A stretch of DNA of 64,000 nt, from contig OY804579.1 in assembly GCA_963680875.1 (NCBI GenBank), positions 49,502,536 to 49,566,535 of the forward strand. Direction: 5' to 3'. The notes under the pieces were generated by a model. The model saw only the letters and a list, made by a program, of their open reading frames with translations. It ran no database searches and was not told the origin of the DNA. The DNA is from Bathymodiolus brooksi (Eukaryota > Mollusca > Bivalvia > Mytilida > Modiolidae). The position numbers were made by a program, and so were the translations under genes. Every line of letters starts with the position of its first letter. Positions within the stretch are counted from its first letter, which is position 1. Positions 44,795-56,600 of this stretch are shown in pieces.

Positions 44795-44985
44795 ATTAAA
44801 ACTAAGGTTCTCCTCTTTCAGGCAAAGGTTTTTAACCTTAGACGATTTTGGCAATCCTATTTAGGCCCTTTGGTTTTCTTGCTCCCAAAGACCTTTAAAT
44901 TATTTGGCTTGGAGCGTACCCGATGAAGGTTGTCTCAGAAACGCGTCGTGCGCATTAAATTTGATATCTACGTTTTTATTTTAAT
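44795..44985 (+). repeat. Family B copy
   Basis: AAGGTTCTCCTCTTTCAGGC, AACCTTAGACGATTTTGGCA, TGGTTTTCTTGCTCCCAAAG and CGATGAAGGTTGTCTCAGAA, ending ATATCTACGTTTTTATT. This is the clearest forward copy. Confidence 0.7.
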
Positions 44986-45099
44986 GTATCATATTAATTT
45001 ATTAGACGCCGGTAGAAGTGCCACCAGGATATGGTAGCAGTATCATCTTTTAAAAAATTAAAGAGTTAAGTTTAAATATAGTCCCTCTATTAAAAAGAA

Positions 45100-45760
45100 G
45101 ACGAAAGACACTAAGCTGCAAATTACGAACCATAAACTTCTATCACGTGAAAGGTCTTCGAACACATAGTGCATAGCAGCATATTTGACCACTTTCGCAG
45201 CAATACAACTCTTACCAATACAACGAACAACACGTACTCCATAAAAAAGGTTATACTCGCCATTGTCATTCGTGAGATTGCATCAAAATGAACAAAAAAC
45301 TTCATATCTATATTCTTCTCCATGAATTGCCATAGGCATTCGACAAACTGCCAAACCGCCGCACATATTGCATAAGCTGGAATACTACAACGTCAACTAT
45401 AAAGCAAACATATGGATTCGTTCCTTCATGCAGAAAAGAAAACACAGCATTTCGCTCGAATGTACTGTTTCAACGATAGCCTCAGTCCTCCTTGATGTTC
45501 CTCAATTAGAAGATATCTTTTATTACCTATATCAACGACATTCTAGAAACAACAACTTCATCATAGAGAAAAATATTTGCGGATGACAGCCCGATGCTAT
45601 TTCAACCTATCAAGACCAGGTTGAGAGCAACCTGACGCAGCGAAATCTAACATCCATTGGAGATTAGGAAGAAATATATCAAAGAAGCTTCATCGCCGAA
45701 AATGCATTGTAATAAGAATAACAGCACAGAGAAATAACAGTTGATGCCAACAGCCTAACA
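45100..45760 (+). pseudogene. LINE reverse transcriptase remnant
   Basis: Plus-strand frames, with several shifts and stops, give KVFEHIVHSSIFDHF (about 45151), HKLEYYNVNYKANIWIRSFM (about 45370), the motif YINDIL (about 45531) and the catalytic FADD (about 45575). These are in the right order for a LINE reverse transcriptase (fingers to palm). The FADD aspartates are kept but the frame is broken. The minus-strand open frame in this region is a shadow. Confidence 0.75.
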
Positions 45761-45761
45761 G

Positions 45762-46016
45762 AGCCCGGGTTGCTCAATGAGTTAGGCAGTAGGATTACCT
45801 AACAACTCATACAAGCCTATCACCAATACGGTGTGGGTTCGCGCCCGACTTTGTGAATTACAAAAAGAGTGCACTCGACTCGCAGCTGCAAGTAATAAAG
45901 TTTACCAGTTGCTTGCTCATGGTCGGTGGCTCTCTCCGGGTACTCCGGCTTTTTCCACCATTAAAACTTGTTGCCATGATATAGCTGAAATATTGCTGAA
46001 AGTGGAGTTAAACACC
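45762..46016 (+). mobile_element. tRNA-derived SINE, variant subfamily, full length
   Basis: GAGCCCGGGTTGCTCAATGA head, GTGGGTTCGCGCCCGACTT B box, CAAAAAGAGTGCACTCGACT middle and TGAAATATTGCTGAAAGTGG tail. It is the inverse-oriented sister of 8775-9012 and directly follows the LINE remnant. Confidence 0.82.
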
Positions 46017-46129
46017 AAAAATCAAATCAATCACCAACAACCCAACAACTACATGGAAACAAGTTATATGCATTGTCGCTCTGTATATGCCAACAAGCTA
46101 CTACCATGAATGAATTATCCCGCGACAGG

Positions 46130-47120
46130 CACATTCAAATATAATTTTCAGTATTAACACAGACTTTTATTTGTTTGTGAGTGAATTGGTCCAGGTTATA
46201 CATAAATAAACTCCGGAAAAAATGCGCTTAATCCTATAATCTATTTTGTTTCATATGCAATCAAAATATTGAGTTTTTGTATAAATAACGTGTATTTAAA
46301 ATGTGTAAATTTAACACGTTTTTGGCAAAATTGCGTTCCATATTAAAAGTCGGATATAAATCTATTATGCACAAACGTTATGTGTATTTTGTTTCATACA
46401 TGTATGTAAAAACTTATCTAGCTTTCGTATTTCAACTATAAAAATTAATAAATATATGTCATCACACCAGTCAATTAAAAAATACAGGATATTCGGCATT
46501 GTCTTATATTTATTTAGACGACATATTAACCCAAACGATTTGAAAACGAATTTAATATTCCTATTTCTCTTATTAATATGCACAGATGCTTCTATTTCTT
46601 GTATTATGTTAATTTTTCAGTCATGACTAGTTTATTTATTGAAATATGATTATGATTGGCGTTTGAAAATATTCGGCAACCAACCTTTCGAAAATGACGT
46701 CTTTCCCATGGGTTTATCTTGGTAGACTTTTTAAATGTTTTATTTTGGTCATTTCTTTAAAGAATTACAGAAAAATAAATTATCTTGCAATTTATTGGAA
46801 GTCAAATGTTAGAATGAGTAAACTAAAGTTACAAGCAAAACATCGTGTAGGTAAAAAGTGGCAATAGGAAGGCCATATAGACAGATTTATATCGCAAGTA
46901 AAAAATGGAATGGTGGTTAGGGTTAATAAACGTCTGTTCTTCTTAGCGAGTCATCAACGATCACTCCTTACAATGTGTTGCCGATTAGTAACTGCTGTAT
47001 GAGTTTCTTTACGAACACACAGTGTACGTTCTTCGAAACTTAAAGACGTGTTGTATATTGGATTCATTACGCACTAACCACAAATGTCTGTTTCAGAGAT
47101 TCGCTGTGTATTATGTGACA
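46130..47120. other. Gene-free stretch
   Basis: AT-rich DNA without recognisable coding, repeat or RNA content. Confidence 0.4.
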
Positions 47121-47129
47121 GTACAGGCC

Positions 47130-47345
47130 ATATTATGATTTTCTTCTTATATTTCCGGAGTACATGAGTTCACACCCATTTTTTTTACTGAGTTTTGGAG
47201 TACGTGTAGCTCAATCGTTAATTTTCTATGTAGGCATTGCTTGTTCTTTTGTCCTTTTTCTTTTGTCCATTGTATTGTCTGTCATTCTTCGACTTACATC
47301 TTTAGATTACCCCTTTATTATCTTCAGACTTTTCTTCCATTTGTA
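47130..47345 (+). repeat. Dispersed repeat family A, 3' part
   Basis: TTCCGGAGTACATGAGTTCA, TTTTTACTGAGTTTTGGAGT and TTTTGTCCATTGTATTGTCT. It contains a single unit of the motif that is amplified at 24064-24540. Confidence 0.6.
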
Positions 47346-48064
47346 GAATTGCTTTCATCATATATTATTTAATAACCTATAACCAATTTATTTTTGTACC
47401 TATAGAATAAGAATAATTTAAAATATTGTTCTTATTTGTATTTCTGTTTTTGAAGACAATTCTAGTTGACACCCTATTTTGACACGTATTGGTGCACATT
47501 CAGATTCCGTTGTCACAATGACGGAAATGGTCAAATTACAGATATAAATTTGTATTGCGCAGGTTCGTAAGAAAAAAAGAACTCTAGAGTACATGGTAAA
47601 ATTTAGAATGTTATTCACTATTCCAAAGGATATTGTAGATATGGGAGTTCAAAAAGATTGTCACATACAATGGCAAGACAAAACATTAGATTGGTACTTA
47701 TTGATCTACATCAAAACAATATAACACATATGTACAATGCTATAACAATTATCAATGACAACTATTTCCAGGAACAAATTACAGGTATTTCAATTATATC
47801 AAACAAACTCGAGACAAAACAAACCGTTCCCCAACAAAAACCAAATATTAAATATTGATCAAAGCCACTATCTAGACAAAAGTTGGAAATCTCCCACTTA
47901 TTCCAACCACTAGATCAATGAGGATTTCCCAGAAGTTCTTTCTAGTCAAAAGTTAGAAATATCTCACCTACGATTAGATCAACAGTTATTTTCTAGAAGT
48001 TCTATCATACCCAATATCATCAGAAATATTAATTGTGAATTAAGTCTTCAGAATGTGATAACAC

Positions 48065-48215
48065 GTAGATATTTAATTTAGTGTACACTGTGCGTTTCTA
48101 GAATAACCTTCATCAGGTATGCTCACAATCAAAACATTGTAAAGCAAGGAAAAAGTCTTGGGAACCCGGTAGACCAAATGTCCTACACAATATAGCCAAA
48201 ATCGGCTATGGGGGG
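48065..48215 (-). repeat. Family B copy
   Basis: TAGATATTTAATTTAGTGTA, TTCTAGAATAACCTTCATCA and CAAAATCGGCTATGGG. Confidence 0.6.
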
Positions 48216-48405
48216 AGGTTTGGCGCTTTAAAATCTGATTCAACCCACCATTTCTTTAGAAATGCCTGTACCAAGTCAGGGTCATTACGGTTTTCACAGT
48301 TTTCCGGTTGTTGACTGATTTTGTTTGTTTATATACATATGAGTTTTGACTTTTCCTTTGTAAGATTGCTCGGAGTTCGGTAATTTTGTTATTAACCTTA
48401 TATAC
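48212..48405. repeat. Dispersed repeat family C, copy 2
   Basis: GGGAGGTTTGGCGCTTTAAA through CGGAGTTCGGTAATTTTGTT is almost identical to 19085-19275. Here it is fused to a family B end. Confidence 0.65.
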
Positions 48406-48842
48406 TGAGAGCGACTGACCTTAGTTTTAATAAATTGCTTCATCAAACATTATTTAGGAATTTTAAAATCAACAACATTTGACGATACATACCAATATCA
48501 CGTACCAAGTAGCAACTGGACATGTTCATTAGGGCCCTTCGAAACGGTGAATCCAACATACAATTGTTCTATTCCATATAATGATTTTAAACCTTTTACA
48601 ATGAAATATATTATAAAATGTTGGTATGACAGTTGGGAGCAACAAATTCATAAGAAATTGTGCACGAAATAGATTCATTAGTTGTCAAGACCCTTTATTC
48701 TTACGGTCAAAACCACAAGGAACAAGTGGTCTTGACCAGATGTCGTATTGGTCATGGAATAGTTACACAAAGTTATTTAATTATCACGAGGAAAGTATTT
48801 AATGTTATTCCAATTATTCACTGAAAAATATTTAGGGTGGGG

Positions 48843-48888
48843 TTATGGTGTTTAGCGCCACTTTCAACAATATTTCACCTATATCATG
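48843..48888 (-). mobile_element. SINE tail scrap
   Basis: GTGTTTAGCGCCACTTTCAA and CAATATTTCACCTATATCAT only: the last 45 bp of the SINE. Confidence 0.6.
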
Positions 48889-49734
48889 AAACATATTTTA
48901 ATCAACTGCGTAACTGTTACTGACGTTCGTCAGACATCAGCCTGTCTTTTTGCATCACAAGAGGGAAACACAAGCTAACATGGACATTTCAGTCAACATA
49001 AACAAAGACATATGCTTTTAGCAAGGGGAGTGGTTTCAGAAAATTAGAAAACAGACGTTAGAATCTGAAATGAAAACAATAATATAGAGAGAGAAAATCG
49101 GCTCTGGGCCCATAGACCTAGTTGAACCTCGCCACATGTTATTGAAGTACTTGTACCAAGCCAGGAAGGTGAGAGGTCATGCACATGTTTGTTAGATATA
49201 TAGATGTCCCTCTGTTTCTACGATTTTTTTATTGGATTTTAGAAATATTCTGACATTTTGGTATTTTTTTATTTTCCATTATATTTAAATTCGAATTGGC
49301 ATTATTCCAAAAACGCGTAGTGTTCACGAAATTACATGTTTACATCTACGTTTTTGTCTTACCTGTCAATGAAGCCGAACTAAAATGACCAAAGCCTAAC
49401 ACATGCAGTAAAATTACATACAATATCATCATCATGTTTCAAAAAGCTCACATCTTTATCGCTTAAAATTCTTGATTTGAAGATCCACGTATCCAATCAA
49501 GCTCACACCCACACAAGTAAAATTTAAAATATTGATTTGAATTGCTCATGTACAACATAAGAAACATAGGTTCGTCTCTCCTTAGATACATACTGTCCTT
49601 TAGCTTCTGAGACCTATCGATATGTATTATTAATAATCATATTACGTTTAAACACAGCGTATTTAAATAATTCTTAAATTACATTAGAGATGGTAGATTT
49701 AACATAGATATTTTCTGTATAGCAAAAATTCATC

Positions 49735-49940
49735 AAAAATTCATCTATCACCACTAACGTTGTGAGTTCGGATCCTGCTCATGCGAGGTGTACTCGATAC
49801 AACATTATGTAATAAAGTTTGTCAGTGACTTGCAACAGGTCGGTGGTTCTCTCCGTGCATTTTGGTTTCCTCCATCAATAAAACTGACCGTCACGATATA
49901 ACTGAAATAGTGTTGAAAGTGGCGCTAAACACCATAAATC
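49735..49940 (+). mobile_element. tRNA-derived SINE, head-truncated
   Basis: CTATCACCACTAACGTTGTG, AGTTCGGATCCTGCTCATG (B-box region), and the tail ending TTGAAAGTGGCGCTAAACAC. Confidence 0.75.
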
Positions 49941-50019
49941 AAACCTAAACGTCATATGTTGGATTTAGCTTCATTTTATCAAGAAACAATTTTAAGAGAG
50001 TATTGTTGGGTTTCATTAG

Positions 50020-51440
50020 TGGAACCGGGGCTTCTTACCATTACGGAGCGTCTCATTCACTCCGTATATTAGAGGGGTTCGTGTTGTGATTACGACAAAT
50101 AAAAGATATCCATTGTCATTTGAGACATTGTTGTTCCGTAACGATTACCCATGGCATGGTCGAGACCGTAAAACACCACTAGGAATCGTTACTTCTGTAG
50201 CTTCCTTTTTAGCAACAACCCTCTATCATTGATTTCATGATAGGAACCACAAATTCTGGAATATCATATCAACTGAGATATATATACTCCATAAAAAGGT
50301 GGCCAAAAGAATAAGAACAAAAAGAAAAACAATTAATGGTCTATAAAACACTTATTACAAAGATAAGTAAATATTGAGCAACTCGAACTCAACTAAAAAC
50401 CTGAAGTAAATTAAGTTGCACTATACTTAGGGTCAGTCATCAGGATGCATGTGTTAAAATCCGGTGATAAGTCATACCACCATGTGCCTCTGACAACCGA
50501 ACATGTATACATGGTCATCTTCGACACAGACAATCCACAGCAATTAATACAGTCATGATGGCTACCATAAAACCTTCGAATTGATGACTTAAACTTTACC
50601 GCTAGAAACCGTTGGTTGAGTAGTTCCATGTTTAACAGCAACCTTCTATTAATGTAATCCTGATGATTCGAAGCACAAGCTATGGAATATCGCATCAACA
50701 TGGAAATACATTTAGATACTACATATGATTGTGCTGCTGGAACGTTGCTACATATGGAAAGTTTACAATGCGAAAATTGAAATCATCTCTATTGTCATAA
50801 AGATTCTTTTTTAACCGACCCCACTGTCAAATGCTAGGTGTAGGTCAAGATATGAAGCAGACCTATCTGGATATATGGTATGCTTTATTTCAAGCTGAAT
50901 GTGATAGATGCGATCAACATAATCACCATGTTTGAAGTTTGAAAATACAAAAGGGGTAATCAGAAGCCATAAATCGAAGAAGGACAGACAAAACAATGAC
51001 CAAAGGAAAAAAGACAATGACCTACAAAATATTACACAGAAAACTAACCCCACTAAAACCCAGAGCTGAACTCAGTTGCTCCGTTGGTGTTGGCAGTTCC
51101 TGCTCAGCATGTGGCACCCGTCGTGTTACTCTTGTTGCAAACCCGATGAAAAGTCATATAGGATGAAAGAACCGGATTTTGATTACGACAAGCGGAACGT
51201 ATCCATTATCATTTGTGATACATATATTTCGTAGCGGTTAACCAGGTCATGGTGGCGACCGTAAAACTTTCGAAGTGATAACTTCAACTTAGCCATTCGG
51301 AACCTTGGTTTAGTAGCTTCCTTTTGAGCAGCAACCCTCTATCACGGAAATAATGATAGGAACCACAAGCTCTGGAATATCGTATCAACTGAGATATATA
51401 TACTCTATATGCAGATGCTACTGGAATGTTGGATATAATT
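50020..51440. repeat. Cluster of family A copies in both orientations
   Basis: A short plus-oriented piece (GGGGCTTCTTACCATTACGG) meets minus-oriented copies at about 50095-50330, 50425-50770 and 50810-51440. Shared landmarks are TGATTACGACAA, AGCAACCCTCTATCA and TGGAATATCGTATCAACTGA. Open frames on the minus strand here belong to the repeat. Confidence 0.6.
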
Positions 51441-52139
51441 ATGCTGTTCATGACCTAGCATAATTATTCTGACATTTGAAATATAGTAGAATGATATTGA
51501 AATGACATTTGGCTTAACTATGTTAATAAAGTAGCAAATACAAGTAATTTTTGACACTTTTTTTTAAAGAAATGAAAATCGTTAAAAACTGAAAATCCTG
51601 AAACTGAAACGAAACACTATTTACACTGTTTATGGTTATGTATCTATTTCCCCAAATATATCAATTACAGTATGTATTATTTGTACTCAGATTTGTCAAT
51701 TTGACATTTAGCAGAAACCAAAACTGTATTGATTTCTGTTTTATAATTATCGGTGACATTGCAATATTAGTTTGGAAATAACAATCAATTATTTAATGAT
51801 ATAAGATAAGCTTCATAAATGTAAAGAAAAACAAAAATTGATTATTTTAATGCACTGCACATCTTGTATATCTACTCTTGAACAAAGAAAAAAAATTAAG
51901 TAACACTCGATACAGCATTTTAAATATCATCAACACATTTTAATTCCCAGGAATATTAAACATTATTTACCATCATTTAGGAATAGAAAAGAAGGATGAA
52001 AGACATGAATTATTTGCAAATTAGTTGAAAAATACAGTGTAATTGAAAAACAGATGATGTGGAAACACTTGGAAACGAAATGCCTTTTATTGAATATTTG
52101 TTCATAAAGCACAAAAGCACCAACAAAAAGCATAAAAAT

Positions 52140-52262
52140 AAGTCTTTAAGAAGCAAGTAAACCAAAGAGCCTAACCATGTTAACCAAATTCGGCTAACAT
52201 AACCTTTGTCTGAAGGAGATTTTAGGCTAAGATAACCTTTGTCTGAGGGAGACTTTAGTGTG
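52140..52262 (-). repeat. Family B fragment with a small internal duplication
   Basis: AAGTAAACCAAAGAGCCTAA, then AACATAACCTTTGTCTGAAG and a repeat of AACCTTTGTCTGAGGGAG. Confidence 0.55.
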
Positions 52263-52344
52263 TAGCTTATCTTATCATTATTCCACACTGAAACTACTGA
52301 ATAAGTAAAAGTCAAAGGTCACTTTCATAATAAAAAAATAAGAA

Positions 52345-52564
52345 AAACGTAGATATCAAATTTAGTGCGCACGACACGTTTCTGGGATAACTTTCATCAG
52401 GTACACTCAAAATCTAAAGACTGGAAAGACAAATAATTTAAAGTTTTGGGAGCAATAAAACCAAATGGGCTAAACCGGATCACATATGCCTGAGGGAGGA
52501 GGACTTTAGTTTTGTTAGTAATTACATTATTTAGGAACTGTAAATTTCAGTAATAAATATATCT
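52345..52564 (-). repeat. Family B copy, left part, interrupted by insertion
   Basis: AAATTTAGTGCGCACGACAC through GGAACTGTAAATTTCAGTAA to ATATATCT. The matching rest (ATCTAATAAACCATGTCAGT) resumes at 54264. Confidence 0.75.
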
Positions 52565-54263
52565 GGGTCATAATCAAAAACACGCACTTTTCTGTTATTA
52601 CGCAATTAAAAGACAAATATCAACCAAACTGATTGGAGAAAACATGTTTTGCATGAAGGCACATCAGCTTTCTATAGTTTTACCATCTAAATCCAGATTG
52701 GTCCAATTGCGAATTTATACTAGCTACACGAAGACCTGTTGTTTCCTTGGTGTTACGTGTAATTTTTCCAGAATGACTTACTTTTGGTCATTTGTACTAT
52801 TCAGATGTTATGATTTTATTCGATCTTTATATTACTATTACTAAAACTCTAATAGCACAACAATATTTTTGCTTGATATATATTGAAATTTAAAAAGAAA
52901 ATTAGCAAAAACCTGCTGTTATAGATTTTCATGTCTGTGGTGTTACCCTTCCTATTAAGGCTGGTAAGAGTTATCTGTCTTGTCATATTTGAAGCAAAAA
53001 TAGTTTCTACCTTTGCATATTACCTGTTTCATGACATGTGCAGACGACAAAAACAAAAGTGATCTATAAACTAATATAGAGCCGAAAAGGTATGTGCGAT
53101 TGGTATAGTATATAAATTGTATGTCTGTGGTGTACTTCTCACTACTTCTTTTTGTTAGAATTGAACATAATGTAAAAATATACAATACATTACATTAGGT
53201 ATTCTTCACAGGATATACATATAAAATATAGTCAGGGAGATATTATTTTCCTTTTATCCTGAAAATACTTACATGTTTTCTGTGGTGTTACTGTCAATGG
53301 TGTTACCATAAAGATTGTGTAACACCACAGACATTTAGCATTAAAATTGTGAATAAACACATTATTCCATAAACACTAATATACAGAACAAAATATTGCT
53401 CTTTAACTTATGCAGAAAAATTGTTCAAACATCGTCATTTACGTGTAAGATATAGTTTAACAAGCTGATGGGAGTATACTTTTTAGACCTGGTAACACCA
53501 GGGACATATCTTCATAATACCATGGACATATCTGCATAACACCATGGACAAACTGATATTGCTCATGCATCAAACCAATATGTTGAAAAACTGAATATTG
53601 TACTGAAAACATTAAGAAAACAACAAATATAGGTTGGTAGTTGTGTTTTTTTTCTTGAATTAAATGTTTACATTCATGAAGATGTCCCTTTTGTTACTTT
53701 TGCCATATGTGGTGTTACCTCTTGTCAATGGTGTTACCTCATGTAAATTGTTTCATAAAAAGGATAAATGACATAATTGATGTAAATTATATTATAGTTG
53801 AATAAAGTTGACTTTGATAACTATGTATAAGTCATCTTTTCTTTATATAAAGTGAAACAACATACAATTATGAAAACTTGTTTGTTTCATAATGCAGCTT
53901 AAATGGAATTCCACAACTACATATCCAAATATTGTGAAAAAAACTAGTGCTCCAAAGAAAATATCCTACATTATGCATAATTTTCCTGTATATTATGTAT
54001 GTAACCACTTTTTACATAAAAAATATTTTTCATTTTCCTAAGAAGAATAAATTTATGTTGGTAACACCACGGTCTGAAAGGTATTAGGAGGTGCTACATA
54101 TCTAGAAATATTTTTTTTCATGGTGGTTTTCCCGACTGCATATTATGTAAATATGTCATTGTAATGTAGGAAAAACTAATAGGCTAAAGCAAAACGGGAA
54201 CGAAAATATTTGATGTCACCAAAATATGAACAGGAAAAAGTGCGTGTATTTTGATAATGACCC
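52565..54263. mobile_element. 1.7-kb TIR element with internal GGTGTTACC motifs and ATCT target duplication
   Basis: The left end GGGTCATAATCAAAAACACG and the inverse of the right end GGGTCATTATCAAAATACAC pair over about 33 bp. The direct repeat ATCT flanks both sides (52561-52564, 54264-54267). The related family B copy at 22912-23205 shows the uninterrupted site (ATATATCTAATAAATC). Inside, TGGTGTTAC or its inverse occurs about ten times. The frames present (such as 52644-52844) are short and match nothing known, so it looks non-autonomous. The superfamily is undetermined: 4-bp duplications occur in several. Confidence 0.82.
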
Positions 54264-54350
54264 ATCTAATAAACCATGTCAGTGCCGAATTACTGACTAC
54301 TGTGCGAATGATACCATCGGGGACAAATAGTTCACCAGCTGAGGTATCGA
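54264..54350 (-). repeat. Family B copy, right part after insertion
   Basis: ATCTAATAAACCATGTCAGT, AATTACTGACTACTG and GGGGACAAATAGTTCACCAG continue the copy interrupted at 52564. Confidence 0.72.
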
Positions 54351-54366
54351 CTCAGTGATGTTAATA

Positions 54367-54460
54367 AAAACGTAGATATCAAATTTAGTGCGCACGTCGC
54401 GTTTCCGGAATAACCCTCATCAGGTAAGCTCAAAATTGAAAGACTGAACAACTAAGTAAT
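54367..54460 (-). repeat. Family B 3' end
   Basis: AACGTAGATATCAAATTTAG, TGCGCACGTCGCGTTTCCGG and ATCAGGTAAGCTCAAAATTG. Confidence 0.68.
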
Positions 54461-54629
54461 TTAACTTAAACTGTCTTTAGAACTGGGTCAGAGATTATTA
54501 ATCGCATATTATGCTTATTTATAGTGTTATAGTATTTTGTGTTTATTGTATATACATTTGTATGTCTGTCTTATACCAAAGATGATTAGCGTGAGTAGTA
54601 TATCAGCACAGCTCAAGTAGCATTTGAGG

Positions 54630-54962
54630 TGGAGCAGTGACGTCACCGGAAATGACGTCACCGGAAATGAGGTGATCGGAAGTGAGGTGATCGGAAGTGA
54701 CGTCACCGGAAGTTGTGAACCGGAAATTAAAGAGCGATAATTTTCCCGCGCTTTTTACTCGTATTTCCCGCGTTTTTTCAGGAACTCCTCTAGATTCTAG
54801 GTAGGAACAATGGAATTTTGAATCCAACCAATCGTCGGCCTTCTGATATTTGAATCCCACCAATCGTAGCACTTCTTGCTTCGAATTCAAAACCAACCAA
54901 TCGTATGCTTTCGATTTGAGTCCAACCATTGTCTGGATTTGCTTGCATCTGGTTGCTACTAA
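54630..54962. promoter_or_regulatory. Dense CCAAT / ETS-like / CRE-like site cluster
   Basis: Five or six CCGGAAAT / TCGGAAGT / CCGGAAGT cores (ETS type) alternate with TGACGTCA (CRE type) at 54636-54720. Three CCAATCGT boxes at about 54830-54910 are each embedded in a diverged ~50-bp repeat. Such a combination is typical of TATA-less promoters, and the GC content is above that of the surroundings. No gene starting here was identified. A minus-strand open frame (54971-54603) overlaps it and is probably incidental. It may be a transposon-internal promoter or a genuine one. Confidence 0.4.
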
Positions 54963-54979
54963 ATCTTTCAATTTAAATT

Positions 54980-56030
54980 AAACTTTCATATTCGAGGGTA
55001 ATAATAATATTTTCTATATTTTCATCAGCATACGATGACGTATTGTTATCAGCATATTATACAGATTATCATATAATGGAAAATGCAGCTGCATGGTCGG
55101 TGGATTTGTTAATGATTGTACTATATGTTTTGTGAATGAATCAATCAATAACTACCATTATTTCATAGGACATTATTTTGCTTTACAAATGTACCGATGA
55201 ATACAGGGCCAATATCCAAATGGTCAAAAGGGGTGATACTCATCAGAAGCTTGCTTTTATTCCCATTTCTAAAGCTCATACAAATAAATAATATATTGTC
55301 GGACAATGTACATCAATTATATATATACTGTGACAATTGGAGTGTAAATTTACTTGGTATGGCCTTGACTGCCTTGTTATTATATTTAAGAATATAAAAT
55401 ACAAGTAATTTTTGTATATCATATTAAGAATTTTCTTTTGAAGAATTTAATTAGCGTTATATTTTTGACAAACTTTTCGTCTGCTAAATCTATTGATTTT
55501 ATGTTATCGGATAATCAAAATATTTAAAATGTCCTTTGTTAAAGGTCGCGTGGCGTCTGCTACATTCCTATCTAATTGTATGCTTCAGATGATACCTTTA
55601 ATTATACTTTAATAGTGTATGTACCTTGACAGACCGTCATGAATTAATAAGGGAATAGTCATTATTTATCAGGTGGAGGGGCTGGACAATTTTAGTGGGG
55701 GTCAAACAAATTTGTATATAGGTATTGTGGGGGTCAATTTTTAAAACCACTCAGCTTAGGGGCGGTCAATTTATCCTTAAAACATTTGGTTGTGAAAAAA
55801 ATAAAAAGTAAAAATTAAAAAAAAAAAATGAATAAATAATTTGGAAAACCTAAACAGTTCTAAACACTTAAGTGTGAAGGACATGAGAGTAAGGGGTGAT
55901 ATTCAATGTAGCGTTTAAATAATTAGTAATGCAACTTTGGGAAGTATCTAACTAGGATTTATAAATATCAATATAGCTATAATTATCTGGAATTTTATTT
56001 ACATGTATTTTGAAATGTAAGTTTCTGAAT
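54980..56030. other. Stretch without recognised gene
   Basis: AT-rich, with a G-rich segment at about 55675-55765 (two AGTGGGGGTCAA / TGTGGGGGTCAA motifs). No splice-bounded exon was found. Confidence 0.4.
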
Positions 56031-56034
56031 AAAA

Positions 56035-56600
56035 ATGAACTCAAAGCAATTAACACTATGTAGTGAACCAAAGAACTCTTACAGCCGTTCTCTGCAAAGA
56101 AGTACTGATGTTGTTATAGATTCGGAAAACAATATACGGATATTCGCACAGTGCACAAAAACTATTGCAGATAATCGGAATAAGCTAAACGGCTTATTAC
56201 ATGTGTCACAATATTCTAAATTCGAATTCCGCTCACTTCTAGGATTAGCAGTTATAGATGAATTGCAGAATATCTCGATTTAAAAAATGTGAAAAACATG
56301 AATGATTTATTAAGAAAAAACAATGATCAGCCTACTATCATTGACGTAAGTTGTGTACAGACAGTAGGTCTAATACATGCAAAGGGACTTTTTGTCTTAT
56401 TAGAAACAAACTTCTTTACATTTGAAGCAAAATGTATAATCCTGGATAATGTGTGCCCTATTGTTGAAAAAAGATATTGGAAGTTATTTGAAAACCATTA
56501 AAATGTGAATGGTGAAAATGAGAGCATGGAAGAGGTGGATATGGATGGAAGTGAGAGTGATCAGGAATTTACTGGTAATGAAACAGATGAAAATGAATGA
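56035..56600 (+). pseudogene. Run of unrecognised small ORFs, possible decayed gene
   Basis: Three plus-strand frames follow closely: 56035-56283 (82 aa, starting MNSKQLTLCSEPKNS), 56289-56501 (70 aa, with IIDVSCVQTVGLIHAKGLFV) and an acidic tail at about 56509-56601 (ESMEEVDMDGSESDQEF) ending in TGA. The first and third share a frame. The spacing suggests one gene broken by a stop and frameshifts, or an intron-containing one. I recognise no family. ETS-like CCGGAAG sites lie on both sides (54.6-54.7 kb and 56.77-56.82 kb). Confidence 0.25.

Noticed and set aside
47418..47618. Possible further 5' exon of the polycystin gene on the minus strand (CNLTISVIVTTESECAPIRV)
   Set aside because: The residues resemble a PKD-to-cysteine linker, but no convincing donor precedes the stop and the phase cannot be matched to exon 40931-40621. 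Left uncalled.
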